64,000 nucleotides of DNA from DASQZT01 sp963728965 (GCA_963728965.1 CAVSMH010000006.1:62001-126000), one strand, 5' to 3'; counted from the stretch's first letter, positions 26,469 to 35,520 are shown. Program-made: numbers and translations. The notes: a model not told the origin generated them from the letters alone.

Positions 26469-27623
26469 ATGACATCGAACCTCTCGTTAGGAAAGAAACT
26501 GGCCGCCAGTTTTGGCGCCATGCTGCTGCTCATGCTTCTGTTAAGCGTGGATTCGCTGCTTGCGCAGCAGACCGCAACAGGCAAGGCCCTGTGCCTCGGG
26601 CTGACGGGGCTGATCCTGCTGGTTTCTGTGGTGGTTACGGTCATTCTGCGTGGTACGGTTCGAAATCTGCGCAAGATGACCACGGAACTGTCCCAGGGCG
26701 CCAGCCAGGTGGCGGGGGCCTCCGGGCAATTGTCCGCATCCAGTCAGGCCATGGCCCAGGGAGCCTCACAGCAGGCTGCCTCGCTCGAAGAAACGTCGGC
26801 TTCGAGCGAAGAAATCGCTTCCATGACCCTGCGCAACGCGGAGAATGCTCAATCCGCCGCCGAGTTGATGGACCAGGTGGCTCAGTATGTGAGCGAGGCC
26901 AATCGCACCCTGGAACAGATGGTTCGCTCGATGCAGGAAATTAACGCCTCCAGCGGCAAAATCTCGAAGATTATCAAGGTGATTGACGAGATCGCGTTTC
27001 AGACCAATATCCTCGCCTTGAACGCCGCCGTGGAGGCCGCGCGCGCCGGAGAGGCGGGCATGGGGTTCGCCGTGGTGGCCGATGAAGTCCGGAACCTGGC
27101 ACAAAGGAGCGCCCAGGCAGCCAGGGACACTGCGGGGCTGATTGAAGAATCCATCGGCAAGTCCAGCGAAGGGCGCACCAAGCTCGACGCAGTCGCCAAA
27201 AGCTTCCGCTCGATCACCGAAAGTGCGGAAAAGGTGAAAACGCTGGTGGATGAAGTGAATCTCGGCAGCCAGGAGCAATCCCGCGGCATGGAGCAGGTCT
27301 CGAAGGCCGTGGCCCAGATGCAGCAGGTGACGCAGAGGACCGCCGCGACGGCCGAACAGAGCGCCGCCACCAGCCAGCAGTTATCGGCCCAGGCGGAAGC
27401 CACCCGAACGGTCGTCAACCAACTGCAAGCCATGGTGGGTGAGGCAGCCGAATACCGCGTGCCCGCCAGTGTTCGAGCCAGCAAACCGTCTTCGCCGGGA
27501 CCCACCGCCCCGCGAAGCCTCGCCGCCGTGGGAAACGCCGTGGGCACGACGCATTCGTCAGTGAAGACCTCCCGAGAACCGGTGAAGGCCAAGGCCGATT
27601 TGTTTCCTATGGAAGACTGCTGA
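26469..27623 (+). CDS. Methyl-accepting chemotaxis protein lacking a periplasmic sensor domain
   Basis: 384 residues. TM1 (about 11-27) and TM2 (about 41-60) are separated by only about 13 residues, so no ligand-binding domain can fit between them. No clear HAMP unit follows. The cytoplasmic signalling coiled coil is intact, with the hairpin tip IDEIAFQTNILALNAAVEAA and the CheA/CheW-contact segment GFAVVADEVRNLAQRS. The N-terminal LGKKLAASFGAMLLLMLLLS resembles the TM1 of receptors with a 4-helix-bundle sensor, suggesting that the sensor was deleted. No CheR-tether pentapeptide is seen at the end (PMEDC). Its 3' end overlaps the convergent methyltransferase gene by 17 bp. Confidence 0.88.
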   Translation: MTSNLSLGKKLAASFGAMLLLMLLLSVDSLLAQQTATGKALCLGLTGLILLVSVVVTVILRGTVRNLRKMTTELSQGASQVAGASGQLSASSQAMAQGASQQAASLEETSASSEEIASMTLRNAENAQSAAELMDQVAQYVSEANRTLEQMVRSMQEINASSGKISKIIKVIDEIAFQTNILALNAAVEAARAGEAGMGFAVVADEVRNLAQRSAQAARDTAGLIEESIGKSSEGRTKLDAVAKSFRSITESAEKVKTLVDEVNLGSQEQSRGMEQVSKAVAQMQQVTQRTAATAEQSAATSQQLSAQAEATRTVVNQLQAMVGEAAEYRVPASVRASKPSSPGPTAPRSLAAVGNAVGTTHSSVKTSREPVKAKADLFPMEDC

Positions 27624-28155
27624 GTTGCTTGCGGGCACGCAGATGGCAGCGGATGTCCTGGGCTGGGAAAACCCAGGCCGCATGCCGCTCGTACCACGCC
27701 AACGATGCCCGCGCCAGTAGCCGGCCCATGTTGTCCAGCAGGAAATTGCCGCCAAAGGTGAGCTCGACGGCGACGATGTCGAACCGGAAGGGGGAGCCGG
27801 CGAAGCTCGGGAAGTCCTGGCCGGTGAAGTACTCGAAACTGCGCGCTGCCAAATGGCGCTTGTGGGTGGGATCGGTGTACGAGTTATGCGAGCTGAAATG
27901 CGGCGTCGTAATGAACACGTCGGCGCCGTCCGCCGCCACCCGGTAGACCTCCTCCATGGCCCGCATGGGATCGTCGAGATGCTCGATCACGTGCGACATG
28001 TGGATGCGGCTGAAGCGGCCCTCTTCGAGCGGCCAGGGGTAGCGGTCCAGGTCCCAAACCGCGTCCGCCGCCGAATCCGGAGAGATGTCGATGCCGAAGG
28101 CACCGGCCTCCATTTTCCGTTTGCCGCAGCCGATGTCTAAAACGGTGGCTCCCAT
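27607..28155 (-). CDS. SAM-dependent methyltransferase, class I
   Basis: 182 residues. TVLDIGCGKRK is the glycine-rich SAM loop; GIDISPDS follows with the acidic ribose-binding position, then DLDRYPWPLEEGRFSRIHMSHVIEHLDDP, motifs II-III of Methyltransf_11-type enzymes. The substrate is unknown. The start ATG at 28155 shares a base with the TGA of the upstream beta-lactamase-like gene (TGATG), indicating coupled translation. A GTG at 28158 is one codon upstream. Confidence 0.82.
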   Translation of the reverse strand: MGATVLDIGCGKRKMEAGAFGIDISPDSAADAVWDLDRYPWPLEEGRFSRIHMSHVIEHLDDPMRAMEEVYRVAADGADVFITTPHFSSHNSYTDPTHKRHLAARSFEYFTGQDFPSFAGSPFRFDIVAVELTFGGNFLLDNMGRLLARASLAWYERHAAWVFPAQDIRCHLRARKQLSSLP

Positions 28156-29045
28156 CACTTCCGGGCGAGCCCGTCCACAATGGCCTGCGCCAGGTCGGCA
28201 ATCAGGAGCAACCCGGCATTGTCGGGAGAGTAGTCCACCTTCGGCATGCCGTCCACGGTGATCGCCATCGCGATCCGCCCGCCCTTGGTGTAGACGATCC
28301 CCACGTCGGAACGCAAAGCGTCCAGGGCGCCGGTCTTATTGGCTATCGGGTCGGTGATGCGGCGGCGAATGCCATGATTGTCCTGGCAGCGCTTCAGGAC
28401 GCTGATCATTTCCAGGGAGGCCGCGGGGCTGACGATTTCGCCGCGCTCGAGCTTCTCCAGAATGGTCACCATATCGCGCGGCGTGGACACGCCGATGCCG
28501 TATTTCTGATTTTCCGCCAGCCTGCCGGCTGCGGACCAGCCCGAGGCCGACTTGAGCTCGGTGCCGTCGCCGCGAATTTTGCGCAGCGATCGGGTGGTCC
28601 GGATACCGATGCGGTCCAGGTAAGCGTTCACCGCGTCCGCACCGAACCGGTCCAGGATCATATTGGTGGCGGTGTTATCGCTGAGCACGATCATCAGGTG
28701 CAGCACGTCCCGAAGCGGAAGCTCGACCCCGTCGGAGATCTCCGCGCCGAGGATCCCCGACCCGGATACCTTTTGGGCGGCGGTGACCGTCAGCGGCTCG
28801 GTCCACTTCGCCTGTCCGCGCGAAACCGCATCGAAAACGGCGAGCATGATGGGCAGCTTGATGGTGCTGGCGGTGCGCACCCGGTCCGTATCGCGGATGC
28901 CGACTGTAAGCCCGGTATCCAGGTTCTTCGCGTAGAGCGAAACCGTGCCCTGGAAGCCGGAAATCCGGGCTTCGAGGGTCTCGGCAAGGGTTGCCGCGAA
29001 CGAGGGAAGAGTCAACACCAGGCCCAGAGTCGCAAGAACGCGCAT
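28155..29045 (-). CDS. Class A beta-lactamase-like serine hydrolase
   Basis: 296 residues, with a signal peptide at 1-18. The class A motifs are clear: SxxK as Ser60-Thr-Ile-Lys63, SDN in VLSDNTATN, and KTG in IANKTGALDALRSDVGIV. The general-base Glu of the omega loop is not obvious, so hydrolytic competence against beta-lactams is uncertain; it may be a PBP-like or D,D-peptidase-related enzyme. It is periplasmic. The downstream methyltransferase gene overlaps its stop by one base, so the two are probably co-translated. Divergent from the GT-C-like gene (62 bp between starts). Confidence 0.85.
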   Translation of the reverse strand: MRVLATLGLVLTLPSFAATLAETLEARISGFQGTVSLYAKNLDTGLTVGIRDTDRVRTASTIKLPIMLAVFDAVSRGQAKWTEPLTVTAAQKVSGSGILGAEISDGVELPLRDVLHLMIVLSDNTATNMILDRFGADAVNAYLDRIGIRTTRSLRKIRGDGTELKSASGWSAAGRLAENQKYGIGVSTPRDMVTILEKLERGEIVSPAASLEMISVLKRCQDNHGIRRRITDPIANKTGALDALRSDVGIVYTKGGRIAMAITVDGMPKVDYSPDNAGLLLIADLAQAIVDGLARK

Positions 29046-29107
29046 GAGCCGATCATAGCGCGTGTGGAACGTAACGCCGGAAGCGGCGTGCGATAATCGT
29101 GGCTCCC

Positions 29108-30655
29108 ATGCGCGTGACTTGGCGGATTGTGGCGATCTGGGCCTGTTTTGTGGCGCGCGTGGTCTTCTACTGTGCCATGCTCCCCCTCTGGGAGGGCTAC
29201 GACGAGTGGGCCCACTTTGCGGTTCTCCGCGCCATGGCGGCGCAAGGCGAACTCCTGGTGTCGCGCGATCGGCCCGTGCCGCGCGACGTGGAAGAGTCGC
29301 TGGGCATGGCGCCCGTGCCATGGGAGCTCCGCACGCTGCCGCCACCGTCGGTCACCCAGGATGCCTTCTGGGGCCTCGGTGCGGATGAGCGGCAGCAACG
29401 GGAGCAGGCGCTGCGCCGGATGCCGGCCGCCTGGCGCAGCCAGGATGGCGTTGCGCTGACCACGTATGAGGCGCTGCAGCCGCCGCTTTACTATTGGATG
29501 CTCGCCCCGGTCCTGCGGTTGATGAGCGGCGCAGCCCTGGCCACTCAGGTCGTGGTCCTGCGTTGGCTCAGCGGGCTGATGGCGTCGGTCGCCATCCCCC
29601 TGGTCTTTTTCGTGGCGCGGGAGGTGTTTGAAGAGCCGGTGGCGCTGGGCTGCGCGGCCATCGTCGCGCTGATGCCGGGCTTCGCCATGGATGTGGCTCG
29701 CATCGGAAACGATGCGCTGGCGGTTGTACTGTTCAGCGGCTTGACCTGGGCCATCCTCCGAGCCGCCCGTGCCGGCGTGCCGGTGCTTCTCGGGTTCGGG
29801 CTCCTTACCAAGGTCTATTTCCTGACGGCGGCGCCGGCCGCCGTGGCGCGCCTGCGGCGCCGCTGGTGGATCGCACCGGCCGCGGCGTTCGCCATGGCGG
29901 GGTGGTGGTATGTGCGCAATCTGGTCACCACCGGGACGCTCTCGGGGCTGAGCGAATCGGTGATATTGCGCAACATCGGCGTAGTCGAGATGATCCGGCG
30001 CATACCGGCGGTTCCCTGGCTGACCGCGGTGGACGCGATTCTCTTCTCGCACCTGTATTTCGGCGGCTGGAGTTCCCTGATGGTGCGCAGTTGGATGTAT
30101 CACGTCTTCTACGTGCTGGCTGCGTTGGCGGCGGTGGGGTTGATCTGGCAATGGAAGAACGAGGCGGTCCGCTGGCTGCTGGCGGTCTACGGGCTATTCT
30201 GGATCGGCCAGCTTTATAACGTCCTGCTGCTTTATCTCAGCAAGGGGCTGCCGGGTTCGATGGGATGGTACATGTATGCGGTCGTCGCCGCCGAAGTGGT
30301 GTTGTGCGTGGCGGGGTTCGGCCGTTTCCGCCGTGGGGCCGCGGCGGGCGGCGCGATCCTGTTCGGGCTCTTCGATCTCTATACGGTGCACGCCGTCGCG
30401 ATCCCCTACTACACAGGGATGATCCATCACAAGCCGAATGCGGCGCTCGCGGCCCTTCATGCGGCCGATTTCCGCGCCGTGGGCTTCGCCGGCGCTTGGG
30501 AGCGCCTGGCGGTCAACAAGGCCCCTCTCCTCTCGGAACCCCTGTTGATCGCGCTTTGGGTGGCATACCTGGCGGCCACCGCGTGGTTGATCCTCGATTC
30601 GCTGCGCGAGGCCGCCAAGGGGTCGATCGCAAAGGCGCGGCGCGCGGGCCAGTGA
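29108..30655 (+). CDS. Polytopic membrane protein, GT-C glycosyltransferase-like
   Basis: 515 residues with about 10-12 hydrophobic helices. The first extracytoplasmic loop has the acidic motif LWEGYDEWAHF, and the segment YEALQPPLYYWML after a long loop is typical of ArnT/PMT-like GT-C enzymes that use polyprenyl-phosphate sugars. GNDALAVVLFSGLTW and WWYVRN also fit the fold. Donor and acceptor are not inferable. The start at 29108 is preferred over a GTG at 29099; neither has a clear ribosome site. Function is an inference from topology and loop motifs. Confidence 0.68.
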   Translation: MRVTWRIVAIWACFVARVVFYCAMLPLWEGYDEWAHFAVLRAMAAQGELLVSRDRPVPRDVEESLGMAPVPWELRTLPPPSVTQDAFWGLGADERQQREQALRRMPAAWRSQDGVALTTYEALQPPLYYWMLAPVLRLMSGAALATQVVVLRWLSGLMASVAIPLVFFVAREVFEEPVALGCAAIVALMPGFAMDVARIGNDALAVVLFSGLTWAILRAARAGVPVLLGFGLLTKVYFLTAAPAAVARLRRRWWIAPAAAFAMAGWWYVRNLVTTGTLSGLSESVILRNIGVVEMIRRIPAVPWLTAVDAILFSHLYFGGWSSLMVRSWMYHVFYVLAALAAVGLIWQWKNEAVRWLLAVYGLFWIGQLYNVLLLYLSKGLPGSMGWYMYAVVAAEVVLCVAGFGRFRRGAAAGGAILFGLFDLYTVHAVAIPYYTGMIHHKPNAALAALHAADFRAVGFAGAWERLAVNKAPLLSEPLLIALWVAYLAATAWLILDSLREAAKGSIAKARRAGQ

Positions 30656-30749
30656 GCGAGGCGCGGTGCGCGGTCCCGCGGCGCCAGGCGCCAACGGCAG
30701 GTACGTCCAATCGATGGCATCATGGCGATAGCTGGCAGGAGGGCTGTCC

Positions 30750-31496
30750 ATGCGCATCGCTGTTGTTTCCGACATCCACGGCAATCGAACTGCCTTTGAG
30801 GCAGTGCTGGCCGACTTGCGCCTCACTTCCCCCGACCTGGTCTTTCACGGTGGCGATCTGGCCGACAACGGCTCGAGTCCGGTGGAGATTGTCGATCCGA
30901 TCCGCGACCTCCGCTGGCAAGGTGTCGTCGGCAACACGGATGAAATGCTCGCACAACCCGAGACGTTCGAGCAGTTCGCGAGTGCGTCTCCCACGCTCCA
31001 GATTCTGTGGGACGCCATCCGGGAAATGGCCGCGGCCACACGGCAAACCTTGGGCGAAGAACGGCTGGCATGGCTGCGCAGCCTGCCGAGGGCGCAGATC
31101 CACGAGTCCATGGCGCTGGTACACGCCAGTCCCGAAAACCGGTGGCGGTCGCCGTCGCCCGAAGCGAGCGATGCCGAACTGGAAGCGGTTTACCGTCCCC
31201 TCGGCCGGCCCATCGTCGTCTATGGGCATATTCATCGGCCCTATATCCGCGCCGTTTCGGGAATGACCATCGTCAACAGCGGCAGCGTCGGTCTTCCCTA
31301 CGATGGCGATCGCCGAGCCTCGTACCTGATGCTCGACGATTCCAAGCCCACGATCCGGCGCGTCGCGTACGATATCGATCGGGAACTTCAGGCTCTTCGC
31401 AACTGCGGGCGGCCGCATGCGGATTGGGTTGCCAGAATGATCGAGAGCGGCCGGCCACAGATGCCGGCGGGCGAACCGTTGGTGCGGCGCACGTGA
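30750..31496 (+). CDS. Calcineurin-like metallophosphoesterase (YfcE/MJ0936-like)
   Basis: 248 residues with all metal-binding motifs in order: SDIHGN (Asp8, His10), HGGDLADNG, GNTDEM, VHASPENRW, and YGHIHRPYI near the C-terminal third, followed by NSGSVGLPYDGD. This places it in the metallophosphoesterase 2 group (diverse phosphodiesterases and RNA-processing-related enzymes). It is cytoplasmic, with no signal peptide. The gene begins 94 bp after the GT-C-like gene on the same strand. Confidence 0.9.
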   Translation: MRIAVVSDIHGNRTAFEAVLADLRLTSPDLVFHGGDLADNGSSPVEIVDPIRDLRWQGVVGNTDEMLAQPETFEQFASASPTLQILWDAIREMAAATRQTLGEERLAWLRSLPRAQIHESMALVHASPENRWRSPSPEASDAELEAVYRPLGRPIVVYGHIHRPYIRAVSGMTIVNSGSVGLPYDGDRRASYLMLDDSKPTIRRVAYDIDRELQALRNCGRPHADWVARMIESGRPQMPAGEPLVRRT

Positions 31497-31546
31497 GCGG
31501 CGACGCGGTTCCCCCGGGCGGCAAGCGGCCATGGACGAGGGGCCGA

Positions 31547-32524
31547 TTACCGCGCAGCGTTAGCGGACGATGCTCCCCTTCTGGGCGGTGGGGGAGGAGC
31601 CACATAATTTACCAGCTCATCCACCGGCTTCTTGCCGGCCCAGGCAATGCCACGAAGCAGGGTCCGCTCCACCTGGTAATTGGCGAAATTGGCGTAGGTA
31701 TGGCCCTGCATCCACACAAACGCCCGTGCGGGCTGGCCACCGGGCAGCTCGTGTTCGTAGGTCCAGATCTGCGGAACGACTTCGCCCTTGTGATCGCCGG
31801 CGCTGCGAGTGGGAGGGATCTGGGCCGTGGCAAGCACGTGAATGCCGGGATCTTTCGCCCACGTCATCGTGAAGAAGGCCTCATCCAGAATGGTGATGTC
31901 GGACATGTCTTGCATGATGGGGTTGGCTTTGTCCGTGACCGTGTAGTGGATCGGCGCATCCAGGGTGTAGTTCACCTCTCCGTGTTTTTTGGCGCCGCCG
32001 ACGAGCGTCGCAAAAAAGGCCGGATCCGGCCCGCATAGCGAGTCGTGCAGGCTGACCAGGCCGCCGCCCCGCTTGACGTACGTCTCGAGTAACGCCTTTT
32101 CGTCGTCGCTCAGGTAGGCGGCGTCGCCTTTGTAAATTACGACGACATCGGCATGCTCCAGGGCTGCGCTGCCGGGAGGATGCAAACCGCCATCCACAAC
32201 GGCCCCGTGTTCGGTCAGAATCTTGCTCCAGTCCGCCAGAAACTGCGGGTAGTCATGCTGCCCGGGCAAGTGCGACTTGAGCCCCGCCCAGAGGTAGATA
32301 TGCATGCCATTGGGGTTCTGGCCCGGTGGCCGGGGAGGGCCCGCGCCCCGTCCGGGCTGCGCGGAGGCATAGGGCACCAACGCACCCGGGGCCAACAGCA
32401 ACAAGGCGCCAAGCAGCGCATGCAGGATTCGGCGGCCCGAACGGTTGTGATCCGCCCCGCCCGTGCTACCTGCCAGCCCGGTAACGCTTTCCGTCCTTGT
32501 ACAAGCTCGTCTGGTTGTCACCAC
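31547..32524 (-). CDS. Secreted ThuA-domain protein (trehalose-utilisation-like)
   Basis: 325 residues. A hydrophobic signal or anchor region (about 33-54, ending ASAQ) precedes a ThuA glutamine amidotransferase-like domain: DYPQFLADWSKILTEHGAVVDGG, HADVVVIYKGDA, RGGGLVSLHDSLCG, and TWAKDPGIHVLATAQ. The domain is often found next to Gfo/Idh oxidoreductases and PQQ dehydrogenases in planctomycetes and acidobacteria and may act on keto sugars. It ends in a basic, proline-rich tail, PPPPPRRG. The start is uncertain; GTG at 32524 gives a long N-region before the signal. It follows the PQQ dehydrogenase gene on the same strand with a 105-bp gap. Confidence 0.8.
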   Translation of the reverse strand: MVTTRRACTRTESVTGLAGSTGGADHNRSGRRILHALLGALLLLAPGALVPYASAQPGRGAGPPRPPGQNPNGMHIYLWAGLKSHLPGQHDYPQFLADWSKILTEHGAVVDGGLHPPGSAALEHADVVVIYKGDAAYLSDDEKALLETYVKRGGGLVSLHDSLCGPDPAFFATLVGGAKKHGEVNYTLDAPIHYTVTDKANPIMQDMSDITILDEAFFTMTWAKDPGIHVLATAQIPPTRSAGDHKGEVVPQIWTYEHELPGGQPARAFVWMQGHTYANFANYQVERTLLRGIAWAGKKPVDELVNYVAPPPPPRRGASSANAAR

Positions 32525-32629
32525 GCCCCCCTCGTATATCGGCCTGATCGCACCTGGGAATGCCGCAAGTGTGCCGATCGGTCTGTCAGAGTATCACAAA
32601 CCCGCGGCGGCCGCCCGATCGATCGCCCG

Positions 32630-34738
32630 TTAGCGGCCGAGGGTCTTCGCAAGATACTCCACGATCGCCTTCACCTCCGCGTCCGAGGCCCGGGCGCCGC
32701 GCGTGACCATGTTTTGCACGATCGCATTCCAGTCCTTCTCGCTCATCCGCTGGCTGGACACGACTTCCAGCGAATGACAGCCGGTGCCACAGGTTCTCTC
32801 GACCAAGGCCTTCGCGGCTCCGGCCGGAAGCACGAGCGGTACATACGCGCCGACCTGCGGCGTTCCGCGCCGGGATGCGGCGGCCGCGGCAACGGCGGCG
32901 GTGACCGACGACGGCAGAGGCTTCCGCCGAACCTCCGGCAGCGCGAAGGCCACCAGGGTATTGCTCAGGCCGCCGCCCAGAAATGCGCCGCCCCCGGCCG
33001 CCATCAGCGCCACATACTGCCGCCCGTCGCGGCCCATGTAGGTGATCGGGCTGGTGTGCCCGCTCGCCTCCAGCTTCGCCTCCCAAAGCAGTTTGCCCGT
33101 TCGCGAATCAAAGGCGTGGAAGCGCGAGTCGTTGGAGGCTGCGATCAACACGACGCCGCCGGCGGTGGCGATGCTGCCCCCCAGGTTGAGCGCGCCGGTG
33201 TGGCGCACGCCGATCGCCTCCAGGGTCTCGATTCTTCCCAGGACCGATCGCCACGCGATCTCGCCCGAAGCCAGGTCCACGGCGACCAGTTCTCCGAAGG
33301 GCGGATTCTGGCATGGGATTCGCGTCTCCCGGTTCCAGAACCGCGCGTAGGGGCCGTAGGCCGAGGTCCGCACGTACTCCGAACCGCGTTTCTCCAGGTG
33401 CCCCCACTGCCCAATGTGCATGACATTGACGAACAGCCGGCCGAGCGAAGCGTCCACCGAAACTCCGCCCCAGTTTCCTCCGCCGAGCGTGCTCGGGAAA
33501 AACAGGGCGTTGCCTTCGAGCGGCAGGGGCGTATAGGGGCCGCCGATCCGCATGTGGTTTTCATCGAACAACTCCCTGCAAAAGCGCGCCTGTTCGGGCG
33601 AGCGATTGTAGATGTCTTCCAACCGAAACGTGTTCCTGGCGAGCGGCGGGGGCTTCAGGGGAAACGGCTGCGTCTTCGCGGTCACTTCTCCGGGCACGGC
33701 GGAGTGCGGGACGGACCTCTCCTCCATGCCGTAAACAGGCTCCCCGGTCACGCGGTCGAACACGAACAGCAAACCCATTTTGGTGATCTGCGCGACGGCG
33801 GGAATGATACGGCCGCCGCGCCGGATGTCGAACAGAGCGGGCGGCGCGGCCAGGTCATAGTCCCAAAGATCGTGATGGACGAGTTGGCGGTACCACTTTA
33901 TTTGCCCGGTCCGGGCATCGAGCGCCACCAGCGAATTCCCGTACAAGTCATCCCCAACGCGATCGGCGCCGTAAAAATCCGCGGTGGGCGAACCCAACGG
34001 CGCATACACGATCCCACGCTTCACATCGATCGAGAAGAACCCCCACACATTGGTACCCGATCGATTCTTCCAGCCCTCGGCCGGCCACGTGCGGGATCCC
34101 GCTTCGCCGGGCCGCGGTACGGTGTGGAACGTCCAGAGCAATTTGCCGGTCCTGGCATCCCAGCCGCGAATGTCTCCATAGGCGCCCGCACTCGGCGAAC
34201 CTTCGCCGTTGCTGCACCCCGTGACGACCACATTTCCCGCAATGGCGGGAGGAGACTCCAGAGCGTACCGCCCGTCTTTCAGATCGCCGAGCACGCCCTG
34301 CTTCAGATCCACGCGGCCCTCGTCCCCGAATCCCGGAGCGGGTTTGCCGGTCGTCACGTCCAGCGCCAGAAGGAAATGGCCATTGCCGGCGAACACTCGC
34401 GCATGCAGGCCGTTCGACCCCTTCCAATACGCAAGACCTCGCAGGGCCATGGGTGCGGCATCGTGCTTCCAGAGGAGCTCACCCGTCTCCGGCACCAGCG
34501 CATACACCCCATCGGGCGCGGTCACGTACATAACGCCATCGACCACGATGGGCACCGCCTCCGACCCCGGTTTGCCGGTGCGAAACGTCCACGCAAGCGT
34601 CAGGCGATCGACGTTATCGGCGCGAATCTGTTCGAGCGAGGAGTAGCGCATCGCGCCCGGATCGTTCCCATAGGAAGGCCACTCCGTCTGGGCGAGCGCG
34701 CCGGCCGAGAGCCACAGCAGCGCAGTAAATCGAGTCAC
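32630..34738 (-). CDS. PQQ-dependent dehydrogenase with C-terminal cytochrome c
   Basis: 702 residues. Signal peptide 1-16 (ends ALAQ), then an eight-bladed propeller of quinoprotein dehydrogenase type beginning WPSYGNDPGAMRYSSLEQI, with repeated tryptophan-docking strands (for example ARTGQIKWYRQLVHHDLWDYD). A c-type haem site CGTGCH lies at residues 650-655 in a 60-residue cytochrome tail. The enzyme would oxidise an alcohol, aldose or similar compound in the periplasm and pass electrons to the respiratory chain. The substrate is unclear. A ThuA gene follows on the same strand. Confidence 0.9.
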   Translation of the reverse strand: MTRFTALLWLSAGALAQTEWPSYGNDPGAMRYSSLEQIRADNVDRLTLAWTFRTGKPGSEAVPIVVDGVMYVTAPDGVYALVPETGELLWKHDAAPMALRGLAYWKGSNGLHARVFAGNGHFLLALDVTTGKPAPGFGDEGRVDLKQGVLGDLKDGRYALESPPAIAGNVVVTGCSNGEGSPSAGAYGDIRGWDARTGKLLWTFHTVPRPGEAGSRTWPAEGWKNRSGTNVWGFFSIDVKRGIVYAPLGSPTADFYGADRVGDDLYGNSLVALDARTGQIKWYRQLVHHDLWDYDLAAPPALFDIRRGGRIIPAVAQITKMGLLFVFDRVTGEPVYGMEERSVPHSAVPGEVTAKTQPFPLKPPPLARNTFRLEDIYNRSPEQARFCRELFDENHMRIGGPYTPLPLEGNALFFPSTLGGGNWGGVSVDASLGRLFVNVMHIGQWGHLEKRGSEYVRTSAYGPYARFWNRETRIPCQNPPFGELVAVDLASGEIAWRSVLGRIETLEAIGVRHTGALNLGGSIATAGGVVLIAASNDSRFHAFDSRTGKLLWEAKLEASGHTSPITYMGRDGRQYVALMAAGGGAFLGGGLSNTLVAFALPEVRRKPLPSSVTAAVAAAAASRRGTPQVGAYVPLVLPAGAAKALVERTCGTGCHSLEVVSSQRMSEKDWNAIVQNMVTRGARASDAEVKAIVEYLAKTLGR

Positions 34739-34830
34739 TTCCCTACTCTAGCCAATTCGGGACGCAGGGCCGGTCACACGCGGCACGGCGGAGCGGCGGG
34801 TAACAGTTACACGAGTGTTGGTAAAAGTAT

Positions 34831-34859
34831 TTGCACTCGCAAAACTGCACGGGTATAAT
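34831..34859 (+). promoter_or_regulatory. Promoter of the tetR-led efflux operon
   Basis: TTGCAC (34831-34836) and TATAAT (34854-34859) with 17-bp spacing, the strongest sigma-70-like promoter seen in the window. The start codon of tetR is 26 bp downstream. Confidence 0.75.
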
Positions 34860-34867
34860 TCAAACAG

Positions 34868-34880
34868 TTGATTGAATCAA
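34868..34880. promoter_or_regulatory. Palindromic operator between promoter and tetR
   Basis: TTGATT-G-AATCAA, a perfect palindrome with 6-bp arms, sits just after the expected transcription start and 4 bp before the tetR ATG. It is well placed for autorepression by the TetR protein. Confidence 0.6.
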
Positions 34881-34884
34881 TCGC

Positions 34885-35520
34885 ATGACTGACACACGGG
34901 ACAAGCTCCTCGATACGGCCGAACGCCTCTTCAGCGAGCATGGCCTCGATGCCATCTCATTGCGCCAGATCATTGGTGAGGCGGGAGTTAACCTCGCCGC
35001 GATTCACTACCACTTCGGCTCTAAAGAAGAGCTGCTGGATGCCCTGGTGATGCGCAAGGCGGGCCCGGTGAATAACGAGCGGCTCGCCATGCTGGACCGC
35101 GTCGAGGGCGACGCCGGTCCTCAGGGTCCTTCCCTGGAACAGGTGCTCGACGCGTTCTTCGCCCCGATGGCGCGAGCGGCCGGCGAAAGCCCCCGCTTCG
35201 TCCGGCTGATGGGCCGGATTTACGCCGAAGGCCAATTGCTTCCGTTGGTGCACCGCAATTTTCAGCCGGTGATCGCCCGCTTTTTTCCGGCCATGCGGAA
35301 GGCCTTGCCGGGTCTGCCGCAGGAGGAATTCGTCTGGCGGATGCACTTCATGATCGGCGCCATGGCCCACACCCTGTGCTCCTCCCCGGATCCGGCGTTC
35401 GTCGCGAACCGGGAATGGGCGATTGCGCAGCGCATCGACTATCTCATCCGCTTTCTGATCGGCGGTTTCCGCGCGCCGGCCGCCACGCCCGATCACGGTT
35501 CGAAAATCGAGGTTCAGTGA
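34885..35520 (+). CDS. TetR/AcrR-family regulator of the efflux operon
   Basis: 211 residues. The N-terminal helix-turn-helix (about 5-50) reads DKLLDTAERLFSEHGLDAISLRQI then NLAAIHYHFGSKEELLDAL, the classic TetR recognition helix. The C-terminal ligand-binding domain resembles the CecR/YbiH type (the DUF1956 group), with FVRLMGRIYAEGQ. It heads an operon with TolC, HlyD, ABC ATPases and permeases, and probably represses it through the palindrome upstream. Its TGA shares one base with the tolC ATG (TGATG). Confidence 0.9.
   Translation: MTDTRDKLLDTAERLFSEHGLDAISLRQIIGEAGVNLAAIHYHFGSKEELLDALVMRKAGPVNNERLAMLDRVEGDAGPQGPSLEQVLDAFFAPMARAAGESPRFVRLMGRIYAEGQLLPLVHRNFQPVIARFFPAMRKALPGLPQEEFVWRMHFMIGAMAHTLCSSPDPAFVANREWAIAQRIDYLIRFLIGGFRAPAATPDHGSKIEVQ

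Noticed and set aside
32153..34858. 901-codon open frame on the plus strand over the PQQ dehydrogenase
   Set aside because: Antisense of a clearly recognisable quinoprotein with a signal peptide and haem site; no homology in its own right.
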